This document shows, piece by piece, positions 5,204-5,559 of a stretch of 5,559 nucleotides of DNA. The DNA comes from Eubacteriales Family XIII. Incertae Sedis bacterium. GTDB taxonomy: Bacteria > Bacillota > Clostridia > Peptostreptococcales > Anaerovoracaceae. Where the stretch lies: assembly GCA_031263875.1 (NCBI GenBank), contig JAISEX010000149.1, positions 1 to 5,559 on the forward strand. Reading direction: 5' to 3'. Below the pieces are notes generated by a model. That model saw nothing but the letters and a program-made list of their open reading frames with translations, had not been told where the DNA came from and searched no databases. Every line of letters starts with the position of its first letter. Position 1 is the first letter of the stretch. The position numbers and the translations under genes were made by a program.

Positions 5204-5559
<356 letters not shown>

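Overview
The window is a GC-rich bacterial segment with every recognisable gene on the + strand. Three things suggest a high-GC anaerobic member of the Bacillota (Clostridia-like): an anaerobe-type flavin/Fe-S oxidoreductase, a LytR-CpsA-Psr (LCP) cell-envelope protein, and an OpuC-type compatible-solute ABC transporter with a lipoprotein binding subunit. Gram-positive-style extended -10 promoters (TGnTATAAT and TGnTACAAT) agree with this. The species cannot be named from the sequence.

Layout. Positions 1-1911 hold the 3' part of an Old Yellow Enzyme/2,4-dienoyl-CoA-reductase-type flavoprotein; its reading frame is already open at base 1, so the start lies outside the window. About 480 bases without a convincing gene follow (1912-2390). 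They contain a REP-like palindrome, two abutting perfect hairpins (one with a UUCG loop), a 9-bp inverted repeat around an AT-rich island, and short direct and inverted repeats. An extended -10 promoter then sits inside a perfect palindrome that reaches the start codon of the LCP gene (2411-3460). The LCP stop is one base from the start of an ABC permease gene (3462-4160). A 98-base AT-rich regulatory gap separates the permease from the lipoprotein solute-binding protein (4259-5188), and the transporter ATPase begins at 5204 and runs off the right edge.

How the genes fit together. Permease, binding protein and ATPase form most of one importer for betaine/choline/carnitine-type solutes. A second permease, usual for OpuC systems, is not seen and would be expected just downstream. 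The LCP gene abuts the permease gene, so cell-wall polymer attachment and osmolyte uptake may share a transcript. The binding protein has its own promoter and a strong ribosome binding site, which fits the usual need for excess binding protein. The oxidoreductase upstream appears to be a separate unit.

No clearly new system is visible. The most interesting signals are regulatory: two promoters in one operon whose -10 boxes lie in perfect inverted repeats with the same 7-nt spacer, one of them probably giving a nearly leaderless LCP transcript.
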